Shown here piece after piece: positions 43,835-52,425 of a stretch of 58,806 nt of DNA. The stretch is from Laceyella sediminis (GTDB lineage: Bacteria; Bacillota; Bacilli; Thermoactinomycetales; Thermoactinomycetaceae): NCBI RefSeq assembly GCF_003003125.1, contig NZ_PVTZ01000017.1, positions 1-58,806 on the forward strand, in the 5' to 3' direction. Below the pieces are notes generated by a model. It made no database searches and had not been told where the DNA came from. It saw only the letters and a list, made by a program, of their open reading frames with translations. Every line of letters begins with the position of its first letter. Position 1 is the first letter of the stretch. The position numbers were made by a program, and so were the translations under genes.

Positions 43835-45618
43835 TTCGCCTTCACCTCGCTGTGCATGGGGTTGATCAAATCCAGATAAACGGCCGAGTCGGACCGGTTT
43901 TGGAACCGGCTGAGCAGATTCGCTTTGGCCCGAATGACAGGCGCTCCCAACAATCTCTCCAGCACTTGGCGCATAAGCGGGGAAGCAACCTCTTTCTCCC
44001 GTTCCAGGCGACCGCGCACCACCGCCCACGCTTCTCGTTCACACCAGCGTCCATAGTACGCGATAACATGCAAAAGATGGCCCAAGTGATTGGTGATCAA
44101 ATAATATTGCAGTCGCTCCCATGCCTGCTCTCCGGAGTAGAGAACGGGGCTGTCTGGGGCAATCGCACCATCGTAATACCCTTTGGTCTCAGCCAAGTCC
44201 CGGTTGATGCTGATCCCTTCCATATCCCGCACATAAAAATGATCGGGCCATCCCTGTTCCAAATGAAGCAATGAATTCTGCACGTGGGCTTCCAGGCTAA
44301 CCCCTTCATTGGCAAACAGATCTAGCGCCGGAAGGAACACCACTTCCACATACTTTCTCAGCCAGGTTGCCAGATGCTCCGACGGGATCGGCCCTTCCGA
44401 CACCCCAACCGCCTGCCGAATCGCCTGCAAGAGCGGCGGTTCACTTTGGTTGGGCCAACATTCCAGCAGGGAAGCCACCACCAACGGCGTGCGCCCTTTG
44501 GCCAAATCAGGATTTTCCCGCAATAGCACATTGAAGCTGGCTGGCGAATACTCTCCTCCCAAGTCTGCCGGAGGGTTGAACCGGATCGCACCCGCCTCAG
44601 CCAACACGGACATGGACGCATGTGGCCACGCTTGGCGCAACACGGCCATCACGCGACTGGCATCAAGGGATCGCTTCACTTGTTCCGCCGTGTTTTCCCT
44701 CACAAAATGGGTGATACGCACATGAAGCGGCAATTTGAACGAATAAGGATAGCGGGCGCTCCACACCGTCCGCACTGACGAGGTAGGATACACCTCCGGT
44801 CCCAGCTGGCCTAAATCGATAATAAAACCTTGTTCCAGTCCCGTGCGCCAAGCTAAAAACCGCCGCACATATGCTGCCTGCCATGGATGCATCGGCAACA
44901 GACGGTAGCCCTCCGGAATGGCACGAGCGGTGCGCTCAGCCACATCCGGCGGCAAGATGGACGCCTTGGCCGGAGCTGTTCCCTCCGTCCACTCTTCATC
45001 GATCCAGTCCGGGTGGAGCGCGAAAAAGTGCAACGGAAAGGACGCTTGCAATTCAGGGGCGAATCGCCGCAAATCTTCCGTACTGAACCCTTCTGAGCTT
45101 TTGGGCGTGGGGTGAAAAGGATGTCCGCTCAACAGGCGCTGTTCCATCCATTTCAGCCTTTCTTCCGGGTGCAAATCCCATCCGTCCCGCACCCCATGTG
45201 CCAACGCGTGTTCAAGATAGAGAGCCGTTTTTTCGATGCTGTTTTGAATCTGGGCCAACAGTTCGGCAACAGGCTCCGCCTCATCCTCTCCGGCCAGCTC
45301 CTCCACCAACCAAGTGATTAATTGGGTGGCGGATGGTACGGGAGTCACGCGCTGATCTGCGTCCGCAATCCAAAACTGCTTTCCATACCGGTGGTGGCCA
45401 AACACCGATGAATATGTAACGATTCCCAACAATTTCGCCCGCCGTTTCGGCAGAGGCAAACTCAGCCACGTCGCTCCCGGCTCCTGTGCGTCAATCCAAC
45501 GAACAAGTGCGTCATCGCTCTCAGCGAAAAGGGACGCATCGCCCCGTTCCCGGATGAAGGCGTTCAAAATGCGTTCCACTGTTTGATGTTCTGCAATCTG
45601 ATACAGATTTGGTTCCAT
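43831..45618 (-). CDS. sbnE: SbnE-like NIS siderophore synthetase (IucA/IucC)
   Basis: The 595-residue synthetase shows SGHPFHPTPKSSEGF near residue 163, LLPMHPWQAAYVRRFL, TSSVRTVWSARYPYSFKLPLHVRIT, LEAHVQNSLLHLEQGWPDHFYVRDMEGISIN and a conserved TNHLGHLLHVIA near the C-terminus. S. aureus SbnE starts assembly by joining citrate with L-2,3-diaminopropionate through a citryl-adenylate. GGAG lies close to the ATG at 45618. The gene sits 29 bp after sbnD and is coupled to sbnF. Substrate order is inferred from the sbn model. Confidence 0.9.
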   Translation of the reverse strand: MEPNLYQIAEHQTVERILNAFIRERGDASLFAESDDALVRWIDAQEPGATWLSLPLPKRRAKLLGIVTYSSVFGHHRYGKQFWIADADQRVTPVPSATQLITWLVEELAGEDEAEPVAELLAQIQNSIEKTALYLEHALAHGVRDGWDLHPEERLKWMEQRLLSGHPFHPTPKSSEGFSTEDLRRFAPELQASFPLHFFALHPDWIDEEWTEGTAPAKASILPPDVAERTARAIPEGYRLLPMHPWQAAYVRRFLAWRTGLEQGFIIDLGQLGPEVYPTSSVRTVWSARYPYSFKLPLHVRITHFVRENTAEQVKRSLDASRVMAVLRQAWPHASMSVLAEAGAIRFNPPADLGGEYSPASFNVLLRENPDLAKGRTPLVVASLLECWPNQSEPPLLQAIRQAVGVSEGPIPSEHLATWLRKYVEVVFLPALDLFANEGVSLEAHVQNSLLHLEQGWPDHFYVRDMEGISINRDLAETKGYYDGAIAPDSPVLYSGEQAWERLQYYLITNHLGHLLHVIAYYGRWCEREAWAVVRGRLEREKEVASPLMRQVLERLLGAPVIRAKANLLSRFQNRSDSAVYLDLINPMHSEVKAK

Positions 45619-45647
45619 CTCCGTCTACCTTTCTATTGATGATGCGA

Positions 45648-46892
45648 TCAGCTCACCTGATCATTGCGCGATACAAAGGGCAGATGGAAAGTCCGGTCCG
45701 AGTTTGTCGGTCTGCCGCCTGCAACCACGCACGCGCCCAACACAAACAAGCTTCCCATACAAAAAAGCACCGTCGGCAAAGATAGAAATCCGGTTAGCCC
45801 GGCCCCGGCCAATGAGCCCATGACTTGCCCTCCGACCAAGCAGCTGTTCGTCAACCCGATGTTCATCCCTTGGTCTTGGCGGCGGGATGAACGGCTCACT
45901 TGAAAATATACGGAAGGAAGCAGTGCCGCAAAGCAGAGCCCCTGCACCATTCTGAGTGGGATCAACCACGCCGCAGAAGTGGGTAGCAGCTGGAGCCAAA
46001 TGCTGATCCCGCAACCCAACGCAGCGACAAAGAAGTTGAGCCGCACCGGTTTGTGATCGTTTTGTTTCCCCCACCACGGTGAGGCTACCATCGTCGCCAA
46101 CCACATCACCGCCTGCAACACGCCCACCCATGTCGCGGCGCGCTCCCCTCCATCGGTCATGCTTTGTACATAAGGCGCAAAGATCACCGTCAAACCATAG
46201 ATGCCGGATTGCACGCAAATCCCGGCCACAATAAAGGCTCGCGTTTCTTTCTTCTGCACAAGCGATCGCAATGCGGCGAAGAGAGGGAGACGAGGCTCTG
46301 CTTGATTGGCGGTAGACGCGCCCTTGCTCTCGCGCAAGAGCCAAGCCGCTACCAGAGCGCTGACACCGGTCAAAGCCGCCATCGCTACAAACAGGGTCCG
46401 ATAACCGAACGTATCAGCCAGAACCCCTCCCAACAGCGGGCCCAGAAAAGAGCCGGCCGCGGTCGCCCCCTGCAAGCTTCCCAGCGTCTTCCCGTTTTTT
46501 CCTTGCGGCGCCTCCGCACTGGCAAAAGCCGCCGAAGCGTCCACCACGCCGCCAAACGCTCCTTGCAACAGCCGACATAAAAAGAGTTGCAAAGGCGTCT
46601 GCGCAAACCCCATGAGCAGAAGACTGAAAGCCAGTCCCATCAACGCCCGAACCACCATCATTTTACGGCCGATCCGATCGCCGATCCGCCCCCAGAGCGG
46701 GGAAAAGATAAACATGGTTAGCGCCGGCGCCGCCAAGCATAGCCCCATCCAGCCATGCTGGGCGCCGGTATGTCCACCCAGTTCTCCCAGATAAAAGGGG
46801 AGCAGGGGCACCATCACCGTCAAGCCGGCGGTGGAGACGAACTGTCCGGTCCACAACGTGACAAAGTTGCGCTTCCAGGCAAGTCCGTTCAT
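45648..46892 (-). CDS. sbnD: SbnD-like MFS siderophore exporter
   Basis: The 414-residue protein has twelve membrane segments and the MFS signature GRIGDRIGRKMMVVRALMG near residue 68. WTGQFVSTAGLTVMVPLLPFYLGELGG is typical of drug-efflux DHA1 members. Position between the C- and E-type synthetases equals that of sbnD, the staphyloferrin B exporter. ATG at 46892 has GGAGGGGTGA and starts 4 bp past the sbnC stop; an earlier in-frame ATG lies inside sbnC. Confidence 0.9.
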   Translation of the reverse strand: MNGLAWKRNFVTLWTGQFVSTAGLTVMVPLLPFYLGELGGHTGAQHGWMGLCLAAPALTMFIFSPLWGRIGDRIGRKMMVVRALMGLAFSLLLMGFAQTPLQLFLCRLLQGAFGGVVDASAAFASAEAPQGKNGKTLGSLQGATAAGSFLGPLLGGVLADTFGYRTLFVAMAALTGVSALVAAWLLRESKGASTANQAEPRLPLFAALRSLVQKKETRAFIVAGICVQSGIYGLTVIFAPYVQSMTDGGERAATWVGVLQAVMWLATMVASPWWGKQNDHKPVRLNFFVAALGCGISIWLQLLPTSAAWLIPLRMVQGLCFAALLPSVYFQVSRSSRRQDQGMNIGLTNSCLVGGQVMGSLAGAGLTGFLSLPTVLFCMGSLFVLGACVVAGGRPTNSDRTFHLPFVSRNDQVS

Positions 46893-46896
46893 TCCA

Positions 46897-48732
46897 TCAC
46901 CCCTCCCACCGCAATGGGTTGGCAATTCTTCCTTGGCCTGACGGCATGCTTCCGCCGCCGGTGCCCTCCCGGCGCAACAGGGGAGCGATAATCTCCTTGA
47001 CCGGCCAATGTTCGGCTTCCAACAACACTTCAGCCATCTCCGCCATCACCCCGGCCGGCGCTTCCTGTTTGATAGCCCGCTCCAATTCCTGCCGGATCAT
47101 GAGCCACCCTTCATCCTCGGACAGCCATCCGCACGCGGCAAATGCCTGCAAGATCGACGCCAGATTTACTTGGATGCCTAACGTCTGCAAATAGGATAAA
47201 AAGTCGGCCGCTGTACCCAGGATCAGCGTGTTTCGCGTGTTGGGCTTCACCGTGTATGGAACAGGCGGCAGGCCGGCGTGCTCCATCCATTCGGGATAGA
47301 CGCGTACCGTGTCATGATCCCGCAACAACAGTTGCTTAAGCTGTCCCTGTTCAAACAGGAGAATGACATTTTGCCCGTGCATCTCCGGCAGGACGCCCAC
47401 CTTGGCAAACCACACTGCACGCCCGATGAAAGCTTGACAGATGTCACGGAACAAGGCTCGCCCGTCCGTCTCTTCCCGTTGATGCAATAAATGCTCGATC
47501 AGTGGAGCCTCTCCCCGCTTCGTGAACACCGCGAGTGCAGACATCGGACAAACCACATCCGCTTCCAGCATCGTTTGCGGATACCGCCGCACCAAACAGC
47601 CGAGATGACCCGGTTTGTCAGCAAACAGATCTTCACCGGGAGCAGTATATGCCACCCAGCTTTCCTCATCGCAGACGGCCACGGAAGGGGTCGCTTGCGC
47701 CTCGCCCGCGCAAAGCCGCTCCACCATTTTCTGCCCTTTCACCCCGTTTTCCAAATAGCGCGGCGGCATGATCCGAATGGCACCCAACGCATACACACCT
47801 AACGGCACTTTGACGTGCACAGTCGGATTGTGTAGCGGAATCAAGCTGCGCACCGAAGAACTCGGCGTGAACTGCCCTAGCCCAGACGCCACTGGAATGA
47901 TAACCTGCTCCGCCAGCTCATGTTCAAACACGCGAGGAAGCACATGCTTCATCTGCCAAGGGTGGACGGGCATCAAACAATAGTCCGCGGGGGACAGCCC
48001 TTTCGCTTGGAGGGAACGAAGCAAACGCTCTTGTTCGTCCGCAGTCAACAGCTCGGTGTAAAGCGGGGCTTTCCCTCCATCCCCCAGGAGCACCCGGTCG
48101 TTGCGAACAGCGACCCAGTCCAACCCGAACACCTGCCCAAACTCCGACCCATACAGGGAATAATCGTCTTTGTCCCACCCGTTTTTCACTCGGGAAGTAG
48201 GGTGGAAAGGGCGATCCCGCAAGGAAGCGTAACGTTCAGACTCCCGCAAGCTCACGATTCCCCTCGTCGTCTCCAGTGCCGTCGAAGCTTGTGAAGAAAG
48301 GATGGTCTGCTCAACTGCCAATTTCAATTCGTCACAAAATCCAGCCAGATTGGGGAAGGGATCATCCTCCGCTTCCTCGGCCAAAAGCCACACGTATTCA
48401 TCCATTTCTAGCAAGCGAACGCCGGTTTCCCCTTCTTCCGGCCCCGCCAACAGAATGGGCGGACGGCTGAAACGGTAAGATTGAAAACGGCTGTCTGGAA
48501 TTACGCGAAAATGCAAGGTTCGGCCATCTCGAAGCGGAAACGCAAGCAAGCCCTCCGCTTCAGCTAAAGTCAGACCAGCCTGATCCAGCACTTCCTGTGG
48601 ATCGCGAAGTAGCACGCTTCGACTCCTCATCCCCATGAAATCCTCATAGATCAGGGCATTTACCAAGTCGGTAAACACTTGTTCCTCCGCATCGGCTTTT
48701 CGTGCAGCATGGGGGGTATCTGAAAGCTTCAT
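46897..48732 (-). CDS. sbnC: SbnC-like NIS siderophore synthetase (IucA/IucC)
   Basis: The 611-residue synthetase has RPFHPTSRVKNGWDKDDYSLYGSEFG near residue 173, LMPVHPWQMKHVLPRVFE, FTPSSSVRSLIPLHNPTVHVKVPLGVYALGAIR, PEMHGQNVILLFEQGQLKQLLLRDHDTVRVYP and a FhuF-like end. In S. aureus SbnC makes the last bond, adding 2-oxoglutarate. AGAGG lies just before the ATG. A 153-bp gap with a hairpin separates it from sbnB, the only sizeable gap inside the operon. Confidence 0.91.
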   Translation of the reverse strand: MKLSDTPHAARKADAEEQVFTDLVNALIYEDFMGMRSRSVLLRDPQEVLDQAGLTLAEAEGLLAFPLRDGRTLHFRVIPDSRFQSYRFSRPPILLAGPEEGETGVRLLEMDEYVWLLAEEAEDDPFPNLAGFCDELKLAVEQTILSSQASTALETTRGIVSLRESERYASLRDRPFHPTSRVKNGWDKDDYSLYGSEFGQVFGLDWVAVRNDRVLLGDGGKAPLYTELLTADEQERLLRSLQAKGLSPADYCLMPVHPWQMKHVLPRVFEHELAEQVIIPVASGLGQFTPSSSVRSLIPLHNPTVHVKVPLGVYALGAIRIMPPRYLENGVKGQKMVERLCAGEAQATPSVAVCDEESWVAYTAPGEDLFADKPGHLGCLVRRYPQTMLEADVVCPMSALAVFTKRGEAPLIEHLLHQREETDGRALFRDICQAFIGRAVWFAKVGVLPEMHGQNVILLFEQGQLKQLLLRDHDTVRVYPEWMEHAGLPPVPYTVKPNTRNTLILGTAADFLSYLQTLGIQVNLASILQAFAACGWLSEDEGWLMIRQELERAIKQEAPAGVMAEMAEVLLEAEHWPVKEIIAPLLRREGTGGGSMPSGQGRIANPLRWEG

Positions 48733-48792
48733 TGCCTCTACGTCCTTTCCCGTCCAATCATGTTGTCATTTCGTTTGCTATCCTAAAAACGT

Positions 48793-48827
48793 CCCCGGTT
48801 GCGTCCAGAACAGCCCGTCAACCGGGG
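48793..48827 (-). terminator. intra-operon hairpin between sbnB and sbnC
   Basis: CCCCGGTTG (48827-48819 read on the minus strand) pairs with CAACCGGGG (48801-48793), loop 17 nt, followed by ACGTTTTTAGG. It looks like a leaky terminator or processing stem that could lower expression of the downstream genes relative to sbnAB. Confidence 0.6.
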
Positions 48828-48885
48828 AAACGGCGAAAAATCTTGCTTTGATGAGCGCCTCGCCGCATGCACGCTTACCAAGCGT

Positions 48886-49905
48886 CTAGTAAAGGCTCAA
48901 TTTGGTACCGATCTGCTTTTTGACTGCCTCATGATAAATTTGTTCTGCGCAGGCGATATCCTCAATGGCCATCCCCATCGGATTGAGCAGGATGATCTCA
49001 TCGTCGCTCTCCCGTCCGGGCTTTCTCCCCACCACGATTTCACCCAATTCTGCATGCAATTGTTCACGAGAGAAGCGCCCTTCCAACACGAGCTGATTGA
49101 TCACTTTTTTCTCTCGGTTGCTTTGCTCCCAATCGTCCACAACCACTTTGTCCGCTTGCAAATAAACTTCTTTATGCACATCCATGATGGAGACGTTGCT
49201 GATAAACGCCCCTTTTTGAATCCAAGCAAACGGAATGTAAGGCTTGTCCGCCACGGTGCAAGTGATCACCACTTCCCCTTGCTTGACTGCCGCTTCCACC
49301 GTGTCGCAACATTTGACTTCCACTTCCGGTGCTTTCTGCCGAATCGCCTCGGACAATTTCACCGCGGCCTCTGGGAATACATCATAAAGATGGATGGTTT
49401 TGATTTGGGGGAACTGTTCGATCATCGAGAACAATTGCATTTTTGCGATGACGCCGCATCCAATGCTCGTCACATGGGTAAAGCCTGGCTTGGCCAAATG
49501 TTTGGAAGCAACAACTGTCACGGCCGCCGTTCTCATCCCGCTAATCAGGCTTCCCTCCATCACGGCGATGGGGTAGTTGGTTTCGGGATCATTGAGGATC
49601 ACCAACGCACTGGCCCGTTCCAAGCCGCGTTTTTTGGGGTTGTCGTGCTTGCTTCCAACCCACTTCAACCCGGAGATACCCGGATTTCCGATGTGCGCCG
49701 GCATGGCGATGATACGGTCAGCGATATGACCGTCAGCACCCTGTGAGCGAAGATATGGCTTTAGCGGTTGCACGAAGTTCTTTTCCGCATGCAGGGTGAG
49801 AGCCCGTTCAATCGCCTCTACATACAGATTGGAATGGTCTCCGCCCAGCTCTACAATGTCTCGCTTGGACAGATACAGCAGTTCAGGATGTTGCGCATGT
49901 GTCAT
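48886..49905 (-). CDS. sbnB: SbnB-like N-((2S)-2-amino-2-carboxyethyl)-L-glutamate dehydrogenase
   Basis: The 339-residue protein belongs to the ornithine cyclodeaminase/mu-crystallin family: GLKWVGSKHDNPKKRGLERASALVILND near residue 82, SLISGMRTAAVTVVASKHLAKPG, SIGCGVIAKMQLFSMIEQFPQI near 150 (NAD site) and a C-terminal GMAIEDIACAE. SbnB oxidises the SbnA product to L-2,3-diaminopropionate and 2-oxoglutarate, both siderophore building blocks. ATG at 49905 with AGAGGTG lies 28 bp after sbnA. Confidence 0.92.
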   Translation of the reverse strand: MTHAQHPELLYLSKRDIVELGGDHSNLYVEAIERALTLHAEKNFVQPLKPYLRSQGADGHIADRIIAMPAHIGNPGISGLKWVGSKHDNPKKRGLERASALVILNDPETNYPIAVMEGSLISGMRTAAVTVVASKHLAKPGFTHVTSIGCGVIAKMQLFSMIEQFPQIKTIHLYDVFPEAAVKLSEAIRQKAPEVEVKCCDTVEAAVKQGEVVITCTVADKPYIPFAWIQKGAFISNVSIMDVHKEVYLQADKVVVDDWEQSNREKKVINQLVLEGRFSREQLHAELGEIVVGRKPGRESDDEIILLNPMGMAIEDIACAEQIYHEAVKKQIGTKLSLY

Positions 49906-49933
49906 GTTGAAACACCTCTTATGTTTTATTGGT

Positions 49934-50920
49934 TTAAGTGGTTGGCAAACGGTCAACCCAGTCCTCGTCGTACACCATGTCCAGATACCGGTCTCCCCGG
50001 TCGGGCAAAATCGTGCAGATGCGGTATGGTTTGGGCACAGTGGGAATCAGCTTCTTAATCGCGGCGATCACTGAGCCAGAAGATCCCCCTGCAAAAATAC
50101 CTTCATGGTACAACAAGTCCCGGCACCCCTCGACCGACTCCCGGTCATTGACATGGATCACATCGTCAATTTCTTCCCTGACCAGTATCTCAGGAACGCG
50201 GCTGGAGCCGATACCCGGTAACTCGCGGCGCTTCGGCGGCGTACCGAAGATGACAGAACCAACTGCATCCACGGCGATCACTTTGACATCGGGATACGTT
50301 TCTCTCAGCCGTCTAGCGCACCCCAAGATGCTACCGCTCGTGCTCACCGCCGCAATCAGGCAGTCCGGCGCTTGAGGCAGCTGTTCCGCCATCTCGCTTC
50401 CCGTTCCATAATAATGGGCCTGCCAATTCCGTTCATTGGCATACTGATTCATCCATACCGCATTCGGAATACTATGTAACAACTCTTGCACGCGACGGAT
50501 TCGCGTCTTGAGATAACCGCCCTGATCATCAGCTTCTGTCACCATCTCGATCTTGGCGCCCAACTGACTTAAGATTTTGAGATTGCTTGGCGCCGTTTTG
50601 GGATCGACGACACAAGTGAATGGCAAACCGTACACGCGAGCCACCATCGCGATCGCCACACCTAGATTGCCAGAACTGCTTTCGATAATGTGCGAATCGG
50701 CGGTGATGGTGCCGTCGCGCAACCCTTGTTCAATCATGAAGCGGGCGGGACGGTCTTTCATGCTTCCTCCCGGATTCATGTATTCCAGTTTGGCAAATAC
50801 CTCCACACTGGTTCCCGCAAAGAGCCGCCGCAAACTAACCAACGGCGTATTCCCCACGCACTCGATGATTGACGAAGGGAGAGCCTTGTTCTCATCCTGT
50901 TTATGGATGGAGACGGGCAT
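49934..50920 (-). CDS. sbnA: SbnA-like N-(2-amino-2-carboxyethyl)-L-glutamate synthase
   Basis: The 328-residue PLP enzyme is of the cysteine synthase fold: ECVGNTPLVSLRRL near residue 19, YMNPGGSMKDRPARFMIEQ with the PLP lysine near 50, SSSGNLGVAIAMVARVYG near 79, AAVSTSGSILGCARRL near 183 and FAGGSSGSVIAAIK near 273. SbnA condenses O-phospho-L-serine with glutamate. It leads the operon, with AAGGGTGAG before ATG 50920 and two Fur-box-like sites 20-64 bp upstream. The longer frame to 50962 reads through one of those sites and is rejected as start. Confidence 0.92.
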   Translation of the reverse strand: MPVSIHKQDENKALPSSIIECVGNTPLVSLRRLFAGTSVEVFAKLEYMNPGGSMKDRPARFMIEQGLRDGTITADSHIIESSSGNLGVAIAMVARVYGLPFTCVVDPKTAPSNLKILSQLGAKIEMVTEADDQGGYLKTRIRRVQELLHSIPNAVWMNQYANERNWQAHYYGTGSEMAEQLPQAPDCLIAAVSTSGSILGCARRLRETYPDVKVIAVDAVGSVIFGTPPKRRELPGIGSSRVPEILVREEIDDVIHVNDRESVEGCRDLLYHEGIFAGGSSGSVIAAIKKLIPTVPKPYRICTILPDRGDRYLDMVYDEDWVDRLPTT

Positions 50921-50940
50921 GTGTCTCACCCTTTCTGAGA

Positions 50941-50984
50941 TGATAATGATTTTCAATAACAATACTAAATGATAATCATTATCA
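50941..50984 (-). promoter_or_regulatory. two Fur boxes upstream of sbnA
   Basis: TGATAATCATTATCA (50970-50984) is a perfect 7-1-7 Fur palindrome and TGATAATGATTTTCA (50941-50955) matches the same consensus at 14 of 15 positions; they are 29 bp apart. Both flank the probable promoter, so the operon should be shut off by iron-loaded Fur. Confidence 0.92.
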
Positions 50985-51119
50985 GGTCAATCCATTTTGT
51001 AAGAATTAATCGCATTATTTTATATTCCTGGCAACGACCCAGTTGGCGCCGCTTTCCTCCGCTTCCCTACATACGACCGGCGCCCGTATATGCATCGGAC
51101 GCCGGTTGTTATACCGCGC
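50985..51119. other. short intergenic region with hairpin
   Basis: ACCGGCG (51076-51082) and CGCCGGT (51100-51106) form a stem that may end the small minus-strand gene at 51120, though a T-run is not clear. Confidence 0.35.
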
Positions 51120-51344
51120 TTACTCCTCTATCAGTTCGGCCACCCCATTCACATTGAGGTAGACCTCTTGCGCAAAATCTTTCCGTACCTGCCGCATCAA
51201 GTCCAGCAAGCCCGGAATTTGAGTGAGCGAGCGGAGCGCCACGGTGAATTTTTCATTTTCATCTTGGTAAAGACGGTTCTCTCCACCGCCATATTGGTTA
51301 AAACCGATGACCTTCTGAACAAAAGTCTGCGCAATCTGCGGCAT
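51120..51344 (-). CDS. small hypothetical protein
   Basis: A 74-residue acidic protein starting MPQIAQTFVQKVIGFNQYGG and ending LNVNGVAELIEE, preceded by AAGAGCGG 3 bp before the ATG. The frame also extends to 51386. I do not recognise it; it may be a fragment of a larger gene. Confidence 0.4.
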   Translation of the reverse strand: MPQIAQTFVQKVIGFNQYGGGENRLYQDENEKFTVALRSLTQIPGLLDLMRQVRKDFAQEVYLNVNGVAELIEE

Positions 51345-51462
51345 AAGCCGCTCTTTTTTGTTGTTAAGCGTGAAGTAGGAGAACAAGCGACCATATCGAA
51401 GTTGTAATATAGCATGTATGCGATAAATTGTATGACTAATTATGGCGCAAGTGAGGTATACT

Positions 51463-51921
51463 ATGAATAAGGAGTATCAGATCAAGTTTCATTACGTCGA
51501 ACATCCAGACGGTTCGGTGCCGACCGTTCAACTGATTCGGGACATCGTCCATTTAGGGAAAGAAGACCCCTTGTTTGCTCGGTTAGCCAGACATTTCCGG
51601 TATGCGCTATCCACGATCGAACTACGCGGGGTGCCCGATTGGAACATCCAAAACTTTTCCTATGAGTGGACGATCCCAACAAAGAATGGTTGGACGGTTC
51701 GAGTGGATCCCTTAGTCAAACGCTTGAACCATGCGTACCCACTCTATGAACTCAGAATCAATGAGTGGCGGCACCGAGGACAGGAAATCCTTATCCAACA
51801 CATTTATTTCGTGAATGGCATGATTAAACGAGAAAAGTCACCGGCGCGATTCGAGGAGCTGATCGCAGAAGCGTTACAAATATATGAGTCATTTAAAACC
51901 AATTGGAGTAAGGGGGAATAA
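51463..51921 (+). CDS. HigB/RelE-like toxin candidate
   Basis: The 152-residue protein lies directly before an XRE antitoxin-like gene (2-bp gap). Its C-terminal half, YPLYELRINEWRHRGQEILIQHIYFVNGMIKREKSPARFEELIAEALQIYESF, follows the pattern of phage-type HigB toxins (LxELR, then a strand, a basic stretch and a final helix). The N-terminal half is longer than in typical HigB. GTGAGGT precedes the ATG at 51463. Order toxin-antitoxin matches higBA. Toxin activity is inferred; the alternative is a protein of unknown function paired with a regulator. Confidence 0.55.
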   Translation: MNKEYQIKFHYVEHPDGSVPTVQLIRDIVHLGKEDPLFARLARHFRYALSTIELRGVPDWNIQNFSYEWTIPTKNGWTVRVDPLVKRLNHAYPLYELRINEWRHRGQEILIQHIYFVNGMIKREKSPARFEELIAEALQIYESFKTNWSKGE

Positions 51922-51923
51922 GC

Positions 51924-52277
51924 ATGAAAGTCAGTGACATGAAACATGAAGACCTGATGCGGGAACTGGATGAAGTACCTGGCGTGAAAGAGTTCATGGA
52001 GAGTTTCCCTGTATTAATAGCCCACCAAATCATAGCCCGCCGCATCGACTTAGGCTGGACACAAGAAGAATTGGCCAAACAGGTGAAGATAGTAACAGGT
52101 GATTCCATGCCGCAATCTACCATCTCCAGAGTAGAAGGAGCATCTCCTGGTATCAAAGCGGAAACGTATGAAAAAATCTTACGTACCTTGGGGATGAAAA
52201 AACTGATGATCGAGTTTGAAGATTGCCCGGATGCAGCCCAAAATGAAATTCATATCCGGTCTGGCTCATTTGCATAG
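51924..52277 (+). CDS. XRE-family antitoxin/regulator (HigA-like)
   Basis: The 117-residue protein has a helix-turn-helix (residues ~35-90: IIARRIDLGWTQEELAKQV...MPQSTISRVEGASPGIKAETYEKILRTLG). AAGGGGG lies 8 bp before the ATG, overlapping the end of the toxin-like gene. Such proteins bind both the toxin and the operon promoter. A terminator follows. Confidence 0.8.
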   Translation: MKVSDMKHEDLMRELDEVPGVKEFMESFPVLIAHQIIARRIDLGWTQEELAKQVKIVTGDSMPQSTISRVEGASPGIKAETYEKILRTLGMKKLMIEFEDCPDAAQNEIHIRSGSFA

Positions 52278-52304
52278 CGCGCATACGACTTTTTTTGTAT
52301 GTAA

Positions 52305-52333
52305 AAAACGGCCTTGATGTAGGCCGTTTTGTC
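52305..52333 (+). terminator. intrinsic terminator of the toxin-antitoxin pair
   Basis: AAAACGGCCT (52305-52314) pairs with AGGCCGTTTT (52321-52330), with TTGTCTT following. Confidence 0.85.
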
Positions 52334-52425
52334 TTCTATTATCAATCCTTTAACCCCAACTTTTTTAACAACAATTCATGTTCATTAGGGTATCTGGCTT
52401 TTATAAATTCGATTAACAATTCATC

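Noticed and set aside
42016-44029. Upstream extension of sbnF to a start at 44029
   Set aside because: The added 65 residues are out-of-frame sbnE sequence; the ATGA-coupled ATG at 43834 fits the family.
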